A program made the translations under genes and the position numbers. The notes beneath the pieces were generated by a model. The model saw only the letters and a list, made by a program, of their open reading frames with translations, ran no database searches and was not told where the DNA came from. From Limnochorda sp. LNt (GTDB taxonomy: Bacteria > Bacillota > Limnochordia > Limnochordales > Geochordaceae), in contig NZ_CP141614.1 of assembly GCF_035593265.1 (NCBI RefSeq), positions 2,108,001-2,172,000 on the forward strand: a stretch of 64,000 bases of DNA. Direction: 5' to 3'. Positions 35,128 to 44,564 of the stretch are shown in pieces. The number at the start of each line of letters is the position of its first letter. Position 1 is the first letter of the stretch.

Positions 35128-36126
35128 TCACTCCTTGAGCCCCGTCGTCGCCACCGTGCTGGTGATCCGCCGCTGGAAGAGCACGAACAAAGCCACGGGC
35201 GGCAAACTGGCCAGCACCAGCACCATCAGCAGCTTGTCGGGCCCGAAGCCCTGCATGGTGGCGCTGGCGGCCTGCAGCGTGTAGATCTTGACCATCACCG
35301 TCTGCAGCGCATCGGAGCGAAGCACTAGAAAAGGCAGCAGGAAGTCGGACCAGGCCGCGTTGGCGGCGAAGATGGCCACGACAGCCAGGATGGGCCGGGA
35401 GAGGGGGACCGCCACCTTCCAAAACATCTGCAGCCCGTTGCACCCGTCGATGCGGGCTGCTTCGAACAGCGCCCTCGGCAGCCGGTCGAAGTAGGTGGTC
35501 ATGATGAGGAAGTAGAAGGGATTGGCGCCGAAGACCAGCCAGAGCGGGATGTACGAGTCGATGAGGCCCAGGGCGACGATCTGCCGAAACAGGGGCCCCA
35601 TGTTGAGGATGGGCGGGATCATCAGGCTGCCCATCATCAGCGCCGTCACCAGTTTGTGGCCCGCCGGCCGCAGCACCGAGACCCCGTAGGCCAGCAACCC
35701 GTTGACCAGCACCGCGCTCGCCACCGCGCCGGCCACCACCCACAGCGAATTGAGGTAGTACCGGCCGAAGGCCAGGGTCTGCCAGACCTGGGCCGCCTTG
35801 CGCAGGTCCACCTGATCCGGCAACAGCGTCAGGGGCGTCCGGTAGAGCTCGACGGGGCCCTTGAAGCTGGACAGTGCCAGCCACACGACCGGAAAGAGCG
35901 CCACCACCGCCGCCATCGCGAGCCCGCCGAAGAGCAGCACGTAGAGGAGCCGGTGCCTCGCCAGGCGGTAGTCGCTGGCGACGATGATCCCTTCGGTCTT
36001 GGCCCGGAGCCTGCCGATGGCCCTGGGCCTGCCCGCCGCTCTGAGCCTGCCCACCGCCGCGAGCCCGCGCATGGCCCCGGGCTTGCCGACGGCGCCGGCC
36101 TTGCCCGCCGCCCCGAGCTTACCCAT
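35128..36126 (-). CDS. sugar ABC transporter permease, MalG type
   Basis: The protein has six predicted helices and the permease EAA loop (ALFEAARIDGCNGLQMFWKV). It would pair with the upstream MalF-type permease and carry substrate delivered by the lipoprotein at 37007-38434. The frame opens at 36126 with a 40-residue stretch of repeated G/A/R/K units (GKLGAAGKAGAVGKPGAMRG) before the expected start region SDYRLARHRLLYVLLFGG; this tail is unusual and may be a mis-set start, with a later ATG at 36072. It overlaps the upstream gene by 8 bp. No ATPase gene lies in the operon, so a shared MsmK-like ATPase is likely. Confidence 0.88.
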   Translation of the reverse strand: MGKLGAAGKAGAVGKPGAMRGLAAVGRLRAAGRPRAIGRLRAKTEGIIVASDYRLARHRLLYVLLFGGLAMAAVVALFPVVWLALSSFKGPVELYRTPLTLLPDQVDLRKAAQVWQTLAFGRYYLNSLWVVAGAVASAVLVNGLLAYGVSVLRPAGHKLVTALMMGSLMIPPILNMGPLFRQIVALGLIDSYIPLWLVFGANPFYFLIMTTYFDRLPRALFEAARIDGCNGLQMFWKVAVPLSRPILAVVAIFAANAAWSDFLLPFLVLRSDALQTVMVKIYTLQAASATMQGFGPDKLLMVLVLASLPPVALFVLFQRRITSTVATTGLKE

Positions 36127-36994
36127 GGTGCCCCGCCCTCTTGGTCGCCCACCAGTAGCATGCCGTCAGCACCAGCAGCGCGACAGCGACGATGACCCCG
36201 AGCGCCGCCCCGCTGGCCACGTCGCCGCGCACGAAGACGTAGCGGTAGATGAGCTGCAACAAGGACAACGACGCGTTGTTGGGCCCGCCGCCCGTCATCA
36301 CCAGGGGCTCGTACAGCACCTGGAAGACCGAGATGATCTGGAGCACCAAGAGCATCCGCACGGTCGGCGCCAGGCTGGGCAGGGTGATGTACCGCACCCG
36401 CTGCCACACGTTGGTGCCGTCCATCCGCGCCGCCTCGTAGTAAGTGGCATCGATGCTCTGGATGGTGGCCAGGTAGATGAGGGTGGTGGCCCCCGCCGCC
36501 TTCCAGGTGAGGGCGACCACGATGAGGGGGATCACCCAGGTGGGGCTGCTCAACCACGGCTGCGGCGGCAGGCCCACGGCGCCCAGCAGCCCGTTGAGCA
36601 TGCCGCCCGGGTCGGGGTCGTACAGAAACTTCCACAGCAAGGCCGCCGCCAGCCCGGGCACCACGTTGGGCAAGTACAGAGAGGTGCGAAAGAACGTCCG
36701 CAGGTGGATCACTTCGCTCAGGAGCAGCGCCAGCGCGATCGGCACCGGGAAGCCCACCACGATGGACCAGAAGACGTAGAGGCCCGTATTGAGGAATGCC
36801 CGCTGAAACTGCGGATCCCGCAACACCTGAGCGTAATTGTCCAGCCCCACGAAGCTCTGCTTGGTGTAGCCCTGCAGCTGGTAGAAGGAGAGGGAGACAT
36901 TGGAGAGAAGCGGCAGCCAGACGAAGAAGACGAGCAGCACCAGCCCGGGCAGCATGACCAGCCAGCCCGCGAGGTTGCGGCGGATGAACGACAC
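36119..36994 (-). CDS. sugar ABC transporter permease, MalF/UgpA type
   Basis: The 291-residue protein begins FIRRNLAGWLVMLPGLVLLV, with six predicted membrane helices and the EAA-type loop EAARMDGTNVWQRVRYITLP that docks on the ATPase. It is the second gene of a binding protein, permease, permease operon, 12 bp after the binding protein. Length and motifs are normal. Confidence 0.93.
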   Translation of the reverse strand: MSFIRRNLAGWLVMLPGLVLLVFFVWLPLLSNVSLSFYQLQGYTKQSFVGLDNYAQVLRDPQFQRAFLNTGLYVFWSIVVGFPVPIALALLLSEVIHLRTFFRTSLYLPNVVPGLAAALLWKFLYDPDPGGMLNGLLGAVGLPPQPWLSSPTWVIPLIVVALTWKAAGATTLIYLATIQSIDATYYEAARMDGTNVWQRVRYITLPSLAPTVRMLLVLQIISVFQVLYEPLVMTGGGPNNASLSLLQLIYRYVFVRGDVASGAALGVIVAVALLVLTACYWWATKRAGHHG

Positions 36995-37006
36995 CCCTCC
37001 AGCCTC

Positions 37007-38434
37007 CTAGCGCAGCTTGCTGAGGTAGTGGGTCTGGAAGGTGTTGTTGGCGCTGGTCAACAAGGCAGCCGGGTTGGCATTGGGGTCGGCCAGCACCTGC
37101 TGGATGACCGCGTCGAGGATCTCGTACATCTCCTGGGTGTAATGGGGCTCCTCCGGCCTGCGCATGACCGGCAACAAGTCGTAGAAGTCCTGGAAGTTGG
37201 GCATGTAGACGTTGGCGTACTGCGCCTCGATCTCCCGCGCGGCCGCCCGGTACTCCTCGTTGACCCAGGGACGGATCTCGGGCAGGATGGGCATCCCCTT
37301 GTCGATGGCCGTCTTCATCCCCCGGCGCAGGCTGGACAGCGCCACCGGCGAGGTCTCGGGCGAGCGCCCCATGTACTCGAGGAAGCGCAGGGCGCCCATC
37401 ACCTGCTCATCGGTCGCGTTGGCCGCGAACATGAACGGGGTGCCCCCGAAGAGGGCGTAACGATGGCCCCGCGGACCGGCCGGCATGGGAACGAAGGCAA
37501 GGAGGTCGCGGTCCATCCCGAAGTTGGTCACAGGCAACGCGATGGCGTCGCTACCCACGAAGGCCATGGCCGCCCGCCCGGTGCCGATGTAGCTGTACCA
37601 GTCGGAGTAGGTCAGTGACGTGCTGGCCGGCAGCGCCCCCGCCTCCCACCGCAGCTCCTTGATCCACTCGAGGGCCTCCACCGCCTCGGGCGCGTTGAGG
37701 TTGGCCACCCACCTGCCGTCGGCATCCTGGACCTGCAGCCTGGCGCCGAAGTTCCAGGCGATGTTGGAGAATTGCCAGCCCCCGGTGTTATTGGCCGACA
37801 GGATGATGAGGCCGGCCACCTCCCGCTCGAACTGGTCACGCATCGTCTCCGAGATGTACCGGGCCGTCTCGGCCAGCTCCTGGAAGGTGGTCGGGTAGCG
37901 CGGCGATCCGTCGGGCCCGTGGATGTCCAAGATCCCGTCGCCGTTCCAGTCGTCGACCAGGCCGACCTCTTCGAAGATTTGCAGGTTGATGAGCAGGCCG
38001 AGGCCATAGCCGTCGCGCGGCACGCCGTATACCTTGCCGTCACGGGAGAGCATCTCCCGCATGACGGGGTCCATCTTGTCGTACCATCCCAGCTGCTGCA
38101 GCTGCGCCGTGATATCCCGCACGAAGCCGTTGTCGATCAGCTTTTGGGGCTCGGTGAACCAGGTCTGGAAGACGGTGGGCGTCTGCCCGCTCTGGGCCAT
38201 GGGGAAGAAGGTATCGGGCGAGTAGGTGTAGGGCACCCCCACGATCTCGTACTGCGGGTAGTCCGCTTCGAAGAGCCGCTTCCACTCTTCGAACATGGCC
38301 ACGTCTTCGCGCAAATAGGGCTCGGGCCACATGCCCACGGTGACCCGGATCTTGGTCGGCTCCTGGCCGCAGCCGGCCAGGACGAGGGCAAGGACCAGGG
38401 CCATGATGCCGATGGCCAGGATCCTGCTTCGCAT
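37007..38434 (-). CDS. sugar-binding lipoprotein of an ABC transporter
   Basis: The protein (475 residues from ATG 38434) starts with a lipoprotein signal peptide ending LVLALVLAGCGQ, so Cys would be lipidated and the protein tethered outside the membrane. The mature part has the family 1 binding-protein layout: VTVGMWPEPYLREDV, PTVFQTWFTEPQKLIDNGFV, a YGVPRDGYGLGLLINLQIFE strand and the late FGGTPFMFAANATDEQVMGA. The cargo is probably an oligosaccharide released by the GH enzyme of the same locus. It is the first gene of the transporter operon. Confidence 0.93.
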   Translation of the reverse strand: MRSRILAIGIMALVLALVLAGCGQEPTKIRVTVGMWPEPYLREDVAMFEEWKRLFEADYPQYEIVGVPYTYSPDTFFPMAQSGQTPTVFQTWFTEPQKLIDNGFVRDITAQLQQLGWYDKMDPVMREMLSRDGKVYGVPRDGYGLGLLINLQIFEEVGLVDDWNGDGILDIHGPDGSPRYPTTFQELAETARYISETMRDQFEREVAGLIILSANNTGGWQFSNIAWNFGARLQVQDADGRWVANLNAPEAVEALEWIKELRWEAGALPASTSLTYSDWYSYIGTGRAAMAFVGSDAIALPVTNFGMDRDLLAFVPMPAGPRGHRYALFGGTPFMFAANATDEQVMGALRFLEYMGRSPETSPVALSSLRRGMKTAIDKGMPILPEIRPWVNEEYRAAAREIEAQYANVYMPNFQDFYDLLPVMRRPEEPHYTQEMYEILDAVIQQVLADPNANPAALLTSANNTFQTHYLSKLR

Positions 38435-38705
38435 GAGCAACCCCCACACCCCGATGCCGAGAGGCCTGGCGCTCAACTCGACGTCGTGAACGTGGTCCAC
38501 GGTTGGCCCGTCTCCATCGTAGACGACCGGCCCGCCGTACGGCATGGCGCGAAAGCGCAAAAAGGGGGCACAAGTCTACTGACTTGGATGGCTGACATGG
38601 ATGGGCGAGCGATACCAAGCGTGGCCGCCTCTGCCAGCGGGTGCCCCTCCGCAGGACCTGGCCCCCGGCGAGACGTATCCTCCGCCAGGGGAGCGGCAGC
38701 GCCAG

Positions 38706-39686
38706 ATGGCAGTCGATGACCGATGTCGGACGTTTCAGGCTCTGACCAGGCGGATCGTCGGCTACGTGCTGTTGTCGGCCGCTCTTTTCACGGTGGTGCT
38801 GTCGACGGTCTCGTTCCTCTTGGTGAGCCGCAGCGCCCTGCGCACCTTCCGCGCTTCGGCGGAGGCCACCGTCACCCAGCGGGTCGAGCGCAGCGCCATG
38901 GCCATCGCGGCGGCCCAGGCTTCGGCCGTGCAGATCTCCCATAACACCGCCGTGCTGGAGGCCCTCGCCAGCGACCAAGCCAGCCCGGCGGTCAAACCCC
39001 TGCTCGACACTCTGAAGAACACGTCCTTCGGCATCATCGGGCTCACCTTGTACACCCCGACCCGAACCTACACCACCAGCGGCATGGCCGGCGTGCCGAC
39101 GCTGGCCGAGATGCTCCAGGAGCCGCAGATCGCCGCCTTCGTGCGCTCCGATGAGCCGAGCTGGCTGTCGGTGCGCACCTCCCACATGGCCCACATCTAC
39201 CAGGATGTGCGCTACGACCCCAGCTTCGGCATGATCACCTACATCGTCCGGCTGCCGCAGGGGTTCCTGTTCATGGATCTCCATCCTCGCTACATCTACC
39301 AGAGCTTCTTCGACTACCGTGAGCATCCCAACTTCGCCGGCATCGAGACCTACATCCTGACCTCCCGAGGCACCTATCTGCGATCGCCGTTCAACCAGGA
39401 GGAGCATGCCCGCTACCTCTCCGAAGCGGTCCCCGGGGCGACCACCCTCTCCCGGGATCGGCGCTTCCTCATCGTCGCCCGCCCCTTCGCCGCCCCCGGC
39501 TCGCAGGTGGTCAGCCTGGTCCCGCTGGAGCCGTATTACCGGCGCATGCGGGCCTTCCTGCTCCTGCTGGTCGGGTGCGCCGGGCTGTCGGCGCTCGCCG
39601 CCTGGCTGCTGGGCCGCTACCTCAGCAGCACCATCGTCGGGCCCCTCATGCGCTTGCGGGCCAAGATGCAGCGCTGGAGCGCTTGA
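38706..39686 (+). pseudogene. sensor kinase N-terminal half, kinase domain missing
   Basis: From ATG 38706 (326 codons) the protein has a first membrane helix (RRIVGYVLLSAALFTVVLST), an extracellular sensing domain of about 230 residues resembling dCACHE (YIVRLPQGFLFMDLHPRYIY), a second helix (RAFLLLLVGCAGLSALAAWL) and the start of a HAMP linker (SSTIVGPLMRLRAKMQRWSA). It stops there. The convergent gene on the other strand ends in the same 41 bp. A YesM-like kinase should continue with a histidine and ATPase domain, so a deletion has removed them. Confidence 0.8.
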
Positions 39687-41403
39687 TCTTGAGCACCACG
39701 CGAGTGCCCTCGCCGACGGCCGAGAAGACCTGGACCCCGCACTCCGGCCCGTACTGCAGCTTGATGCGCTCGTCGACGTTGCGGAGCCCGTAGCCTCTGG
39801 CCTTGCCGGGGGCCCCCGACGGGGCCAGCAGGTCGGCCGGCGGGTCGAAGCCGACGCCGTTGTCGATCACCTCGAACCAGACGTGTTCGCGGTCGCCGTA
39901 TGCCTTGATCTGGAGGTGGCCTCCCCGGTCCAGCAGCGAGACCCCATGCTTGATGGCGTTCTCCACGACGGGCTGCAAGATGAGCTTGAGGGTCAGCTCC
40001 TGCTGGACGTCGGGCTCGACCAGGTACTCGACGGTAAACTTGTCAGGAAAGCGGATGAGCTCGATGTCGATGAAGTGCTTGACGAGTTCGATCTCCTCGG
40101 CCACCGTGATGAACTTGTCGCCCTTGTGGAGGCTGATCCGGAAGAATTTGGCCAGCGCGATGGCCAGCCGGGCGATGTTGGGCTTCTTTTCGAGCTTCGC
40201 CATCCAGGCGATGGCGTCCAGGGTGTTGTAAAGGAAATGGGGATTGATCTGCATCTGCAGAGCCTCGAGCTCGAGCTTCCGCTGCGCCTCCATGCGCTCC
40301 TCATTCTTGCGCATCAGATCGGTGATGCGCTCCACCATCTCGTCGTAGGTGGCCTCGAGCTCCCACAGCTCGTCGCGCACCCGTCCCGAGGCCGGCTCCT
40401 TTTGCCCCGTCTGGGAGAAGCGCCGCAGGCGTCGGACGAGGCGATGGATGGGACGGGTGATGCCGGCCGCCAGAGGCATCGAGAGCAGAGCGGCTCCCAG
40501 GGCCATGACCAAGCCCAGGCCGAGGTTGTACCGGTTGAGCCGGATCACATCCTGCAGCAGGGTATCGTGGGGGATGACGCTCACGATGGTCCAGTCGAGT
40601 CCATAGCGTTGATGAAGCGGGCCGAGAGGGGTGGCGATGACCAGCACCCGCTCGCCGTCGATGGTGCGCACCTGCCGGTCAGCCGGCCAGGCGCCCCGCA
40701 GGGCACCGGCATCGACCAGGTGCGCCCCGACGTGCAGCCCGCGGGTGTGGGTCACCACCAGCCCGTCGCCGGTCACCACCAGCGAGTAGCCGACCCCATT
40801 GGAGACGGCCTCCGCCAGCTTCCGCAGGGCGGTCTCTCGGATGAAGAAGAGCACGGCTCCCCTGGCTGCGGCCGCGGGGTAGTTGACCATCCGCTTGCCG
40901 ATGACCACGAAGGCCTCGCCGCTTTGATCGAAGACGACGCCGCCCGGCTCCACCAGGCGGGCGGAGGTGAGGATCTGCGGCAGCAGGCGGCGGCCGACGC
41001 TCCCACCGTCGCCAAAGGCGTCGCCCGCCATGCTGTAGACCTCGTCGCCGAAGAGGAGGCGCACATCGCCAAACAGCCCGTGGTTGACGCCGACCCGGTC
41101 CATCATCTGGCGGAAGAGACGCGCCTTGTCCGCCGGCCCCAGGGTGCCGTCCTGCAGAAGCAGGAAGAGCTCATCACTCAGCACCATCCGGGAGTAGAGC
41201 AAGTTGAGCTCGTCGAGCACCATGACCAGACCGCTGGCGGCCTCCCCATGCCGCGCCGTCACGTCGTCGAGGACGAACCGCTCCATCCCCCTGGTGGCTG
41301 CCACGCGCACCACAAACCAGAAGGCCGCCGTCAAGACCAGGAACATCACGATGACGGTGCGGCCGATGCGGGATGAGAGGCTGCCACGGGGTGCCCGGCT
41401 CAC
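39646..41403 (-). CDS. YesM-family sensor histidine kinase
   Basis: The 585-residue protein has an N-terminal helix (TVIVMFLVLTAAFWFVVRVA), an extracellular sensing region, a second helix and HAMP (LVMALGAALLSMPLAAGITR), the His_kinase motif LQMQINPHFLYNTLDAI with the phosphorylated His, and an ATPase end (QPVVENAIKHG, DNGVGFDPP, GYGLRNVDERI). Such kinases sense extracellular sugars and activate YesN-like regulators. The GTG at 41403 lies 6 bp after the regulator stop. The last ten codons after VVLKIKRS overlap the truncated sensor gene on the other strand and look like read-through into foreign sequence. Confidence 0.93.
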   Translation of the reverse strand: MSRAPRGSLSSRIGRTVIVMFLVLTAAFWFVVRVAATRGMERFVLDDVTARHGEAASGLVMVLDELNLLYSRMVLSDELFLLLQDGTLGPADKARLFRQMMDRVGVNHGLFGDVRLLFGDEVYSMAGDAFGDGGSVGRRLLPQILTSARLVEPGGVVFDQSGEAFVVIGKRMVNYPAAAARGAVLFFIRETALRKLAEAVSNGVGYSLVVTGDGLVVTHTRGLHVGAHLVDAGALRGAWPADRQVRTIDGERVLVIATPLGPLHQRYGLDWTIVSVIPHDTLLQDVIRLNRYNLGLGLVMALGAALLSMPLAAGITRPIHRLVRRLRRFSQTGQKEPASGRVRDELWELEATYDEMVERITDLMRKNEERMEAQRKLELEALQMQINPHFLYNTLDAIAWMAKLEKKPNIARLAIALAKFFRISLHKGDKFITVAEEIELVKHFIDIELIRFPDKFTVEYLVEPDVQQELTLKLILQPVVENAIKHGVSLLDRGGHLQIKAYGDREHVWFEVIDNGVGFDPPADLLAPSGAPGKARGYGLRNVDERIKLQYGPECGVQVFSAVGEGTRVVLKIKRSSAASWPASA

Positions 41404-41409
41404 CCTCGG

Positions 41410-42627
41410 TCAACCCCTGTACTGGCTCGGAAGGAGCCCGGTGTGTTTGCGAAACACCTGGCTGAAGTACTTGGGGTCGCTGTAGCCCACCCGCTCGGCG
41501 ATCTCGTACACCCGGTACTTCCCTTCCCGCAGCATCTTCTTGGCCATCATCATGCGGTACGCGGTGAGACACTCGTTGAAGGTCAGGCCCACATTCTCCC
41601 GGAAGAGGTGCATCAGGTACGACTCGCTCACGTGCAGGTGCGCGGCCACGTCTCGCACCGTCACGTCCTCGGCGTAGTGCTCCGCGATGTACCGCATGGC
41701 GGCCAGCACCTGAGGCTTGTACGGGCCGCCCTCGGCTCCGTAGCGCACCACCGCGTTGACCAGGGGAAAGAGCTTGCTCCGCGCCGCCTCTCGAGCCTGG
41801 CGGTAAGCGGCCTCCACCCCCGATAGGTCCGCGTACGCCTGGCTGATCCCCACCGTGACGGTGGTCGCTGCGCCGGCCTGCTCGTATCGGGCGACCGCCG
41901 CTTCGCACACCCGCTGCACCAGGTCGCCATCCTCCATCCCCGCCAGCACGACGAAGTGCGACTCGAGCAGCACTCCCAGATGGGGAACGCCTTGCTCCCG
42001 CAGCCCCTGCTCCAGCTGGTCATGCAGGGCGCGCACCGCCTGTGGCGCCCCCTCGCTATCGCTCGAGTCGGGGTCGGCCTGCCCCACGATGAGGTGGCCC
42101 CGTCGACCGATGGGAAAGCCGTAGGCCTCCAGGACCTCCTGCAGCTCCCGCGCACCCGAGGCATCCCCGGCGATGAGCTTGAGCAGCAGGCTCTGCGCCA
42201 CCGACGGCAAGACCTGCTGCCAGTGCTGATCACGCCGGGTGGCCCGACGCCTCTGCTCCAGCTGCTGCAAGGCGCGCCGCACCGTCTCGATCAGCTCGTC
42301 GTCGTCGATGGGCTTCAGCAGGTACGCGAAGGCGCCCCCCTCCAGGGTGCCCTTCACGTAGTCGAACTCCTTGTATCCGCTGAGGATCACCACCGCGCAG
42401 TCGAGGCCCAGCTCCTGTACCCGCCGGACGAACGCGATCCCATCCATCACGGGCATGCGCACGTCGCAGAGGATGACATCCGGCGCGTGCTGGAGGGCCA
42501 GATCCAGCCCCTGCTGCCCGTTGGCGGCCTCGCCCACCACCACGATGCCGTGCCGCTCCCAGGGGATCGCCTGGCGGATCCCCAGGCGCACCAGGTACTC
42601 ATCGTCGATCACGAGCATCTTAAACAT
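41410..42627 (-). CDS. YesN-like AraC-type response regulator
   Basis: The 405-residue protein has an N-terminal receiver with the acidic pair (VIDDEYLVRLGI), the phospho-acceptor DVRMPVMDGIAF and the late Lys (LLKPIDDDEL), a middle region, and a C-terminal AraC helix-turn-helix pair (DVAAHLHVSESYLMHLFREN and IAERVGYSDPKYFSQVFRKH). It is translated just before the YesM-like kinase and should control the locus of transporter and secreted enzymes. All receiver residues are present. Confidence 0.94.
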   Translation of the reverse strand: MFKMLVIDDEYLVRLGIRQAIPWERHGIVVVGEAANGQQGLDLALQHAPDVILCDVRMPVMDGIAFVRRVQELGLDCAVVILSGYKEFDYVKGTLEGGAFAYLLKPIDDDELIETVRRALQQLEQRRRATRRDQHWQQVLPSVAQSLLLKLIAGDASGARELQEVLEAYGFPIGRRGHLIVGQADPDSSDSEGAPQAVRALHDQLEQGLREQGVPHLGVLLESHFVVLAGMEDGDLVQRVCEAAVARYEQAGAATTVTVGISQAYADLSGVEAAYRQAREAARSKLFPLVNAVVRYGAEGGPYKPQVLAAMRYIAEHYAEDVTVRDVAAHLHVSESYLMHLFRENVGLTFNECLTAYRMMMAKKMLREGKYRVYEIAERVGYSDPKYFSQVFRKHTGLLPSQYRG

Positions 42628-42662
42628 CGATCCGGCTGCCCCCCCAGCCCTACTATACCGAA

Positions 42663-42699
42663 GCCCGTCCCTTCACCCCCTCGGGGCAAAGGGACGGGC
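42663..42699 (-). terminator. 11-bp stem between the secreted-protein gene and the regulator gene
   Basis: GCCCGTCCCTT (42663-42673) and AAGGGACGGGC (42689-42699) form a perfect stem with a CCCC-TCG-GGG inner loop. It lies just after the stop of the minus-strand gene at 42735. There is no U-run on the minus strand, so it may stabilise the upstream mRNA end or end transcription only in part. Confidence 0.6.
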
Positions 42700-42734
42700 C
42701 GGTATGGGTCTGGCGGAGCAGGTGCGGCCCCGCG

Positions 42735-44525
42735 TCAGTCGACGGCGTTGGCGAAGAAGATGGTGTCGATCAGCAGCCGGCCCGAGCCGCCATAGAAGAG
42801 GTCGAAGCCGCTGACCGTCTCCGTCAGATTGCTGGCTGCCAGATCCACGATCAGGTCCATCCACCCGTCTGGGGAGATGTACGGGTAGTCGGGGTCGTCG
42901 AGCGGCGGCGTCGGCAGCCCTCGCCCGCTCTTGAGACCGCCGTTGGCCCAGACCACCACGCTGCGGGTGCCGTTGGCGTCGATGGTGGAGAGGCGGAAGT
43001 TGTCGAGGGAAGCTCCCTGCTCGCCCTTCACTCGCAACACCACGTAGCGGTAGCGCCCGTCGTTGACCCGCGTGCTGGCCGAGGTGTACTGGATGTAGTC
43101 CGGATTCTGGGTGCTATCGAAGACCAGCGCCCCGTCTTCGATGGAGAGCCGGTCCATCCCCGCATAGGCGATGATGAACTGCAACCCGTGCTCCAGCGCC
43201 ACGGGGTTGTTGGGATCGTACTCGGGGGTGGCCCCGAGCACAGGGCGCTCGAAGTCGTCGAAGACCAGCACGTCGCTCAAGTCGAGCACCGGGTACTCCG
43301 TCGCGATCTCCGAGGGATCGCAGGCCAGGTTGGTGAAGAAGATCTGGTCGATGTAGACCAGGCCATGCTCACCTGGCTTCGACTCGAGGCGCAGGCCATG
43401 CACTGCCGGATCCCAACCGTTGGCGGCGAAGTTGACCACCAGATTTTGGAACTCCGTCGTCAGGGCAGGCACCCTCTCACCGTCGGGCCCCTTGAGCTCC
43501 GACAGGGCGATGCCCTTGCCCAGGACTGGCTTGCCGTCGACCATGTACAGCGGGTAGACGAGCAGGTCCTCGCCACCCTCGGCGCCTCGGATGCGCAGCA
43601 CGAAGTTTTCGTACCGGCCCGCCGCGTTGCTGGCGCGGTCGGCGCCGGCGGCCATGTAGACGCCCGGCCGGGTGGTGTAGTCGAAGGCGAGCCAGCGGCC
43701 CACGATGAAGCTGCCCGGCCCGGCTCCCCGCCACCAGATCTCGGGGGCCGCCTCGGAGACGTTCTCGCGCTCGAAGTCGTCGAGCAGGAAGTTGTCAGGG
43801 GTATCGACGTACCCGAGGGTCACCGCATCCCGGCTCCAGTACACCTCGCGGATGTCGAGGATGCCCGATCCCCCACCGGTGCTCCTGGCCATCAGGTGAA
43901 AGCCGGCCAGCCGGCGATCGGCGGGGAGAGTCTCGGGGCCGTAGCGCCCCGGGAGGCGCTGGAAGACCCGCCCGTCCAGGGAGTTGGCCAGGTCGATGAC
44001 GTAGACCTGGTACTCGTCGGTGAGCTCGGGCAAGGGCTCGAAGTCGGGGTCGAAGAGGTCGACGAAGTCGACGTCGATGTCCGCGTAGTTGTCGTCGTAT
44101 CGGAAGGAGAGGATGAGATCCTCGATGGAGGCCCCCTGGCTGCCCCGCATGACCAGCACCAGGAAGTCGTAGGCGCCTTGGGTGTTGCTGGGGGAGGCCA
44201 CCTTGTAGATGGGCGCATCCTTGGTGGTGCCCAGCGTGGTAGAGTAGGCCGCCCGCAGGAAGCCGTCCCGCTCCGTCAGGCGCACGTCGCTCCCCTCGGC
44301 GGTGGCCCACAAGAGGCCCGTCCCCTCCACAGCCGTCAAGATGGGACGGGTGAAGTCGTCGAACATCTGGTCGAATCTCGGGTCGAACGCTCGGCCGGTA
44401 TAGGCGCCACCCTGGCGCACGGGAGCCCTGTCGGTGGCGGCCGCCGATGCCTGCTGTGGCCCCAGCCCGGCCGTCAGCGCGAGCGCCAGGACCCAAGCCC
44501 ACACCTTCCCGCTGCCCTTCCTCAT
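42735..44525 (-). CDS. large secreted protein of repeated carbohydrate-binding-like domains
   Basis: From ATG 44525 (596 residues) a signal peptide (VLALALTAGLGPQQASAA) precedes three similar regions that start with an acidic FDDF motif: MFDDFTRPILTA, LLDDFERENVSE and VFDDFERPVLGA. Each contains a YxxxVLxVxG strand followed by Ala-Ser (YRYVVLRVKGEQGASL). The pattern suggests beta-sandwich, CBM-like modules used for polysaccharide binding; the family is not one I can name. It follows the beta-helix enzyme in the same operon and probably works with it on the cell surface. Confidence 0.75.
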   Translation of the reverse strand: MRKGSGKVWAWVLALALTAGLGPQQASAAATDRAPVRQGGAYTGRAFDPRFDQMFDDFTRPILTAVEGTGLLWATAEGSDVRLTERDGFLRAAYSTTLGTTKDAPIYKVASPSNTQGAYDFLVLVMRGSQGASIEDLILSFRYDDNYADIDVDFVDLFDPDFEPLPELTDEYQVYVIDLANSLDGRVFQRLPGRYGPETLPADRRLAGFHLMARSTGGGSGILDIREVYWSRDAVTLGYVDTPDNFLLDDFERENVSEAAPEIWWRGAGPGSFIVGRWLAFDYTTRPGVYMAAGADRASNAAGRYENFVLRIRGAEGGEDLLVYPLYMVDGKPVLGKGIALSELKGPDGERVPALTTEFQNLVVNFAANGWDPAVHGLRLESKPGEHGLVYIDQIFFTNLACDPSEIATEYPVLDLSDVLVFDDFERPVLGATPEYDPNNPVALEHGLQFIIAYAGMDRLSIEDGALVFDSTQNPDYIQYTSASTRVNDGRYRYVVLRVKGEQGASLDNFRLSTIDANGTRSVVVWANGGLKSGRGLPTPPLDDPDYPYISPDGWMDLIVDLAASNLTETVSGFDLFYGGSGRLLIDTIFFANAVD

Positions 44526-44564
44526 CGGCCTCACCCCTCCTCGTCGCTCATCGGACCCCATGGG

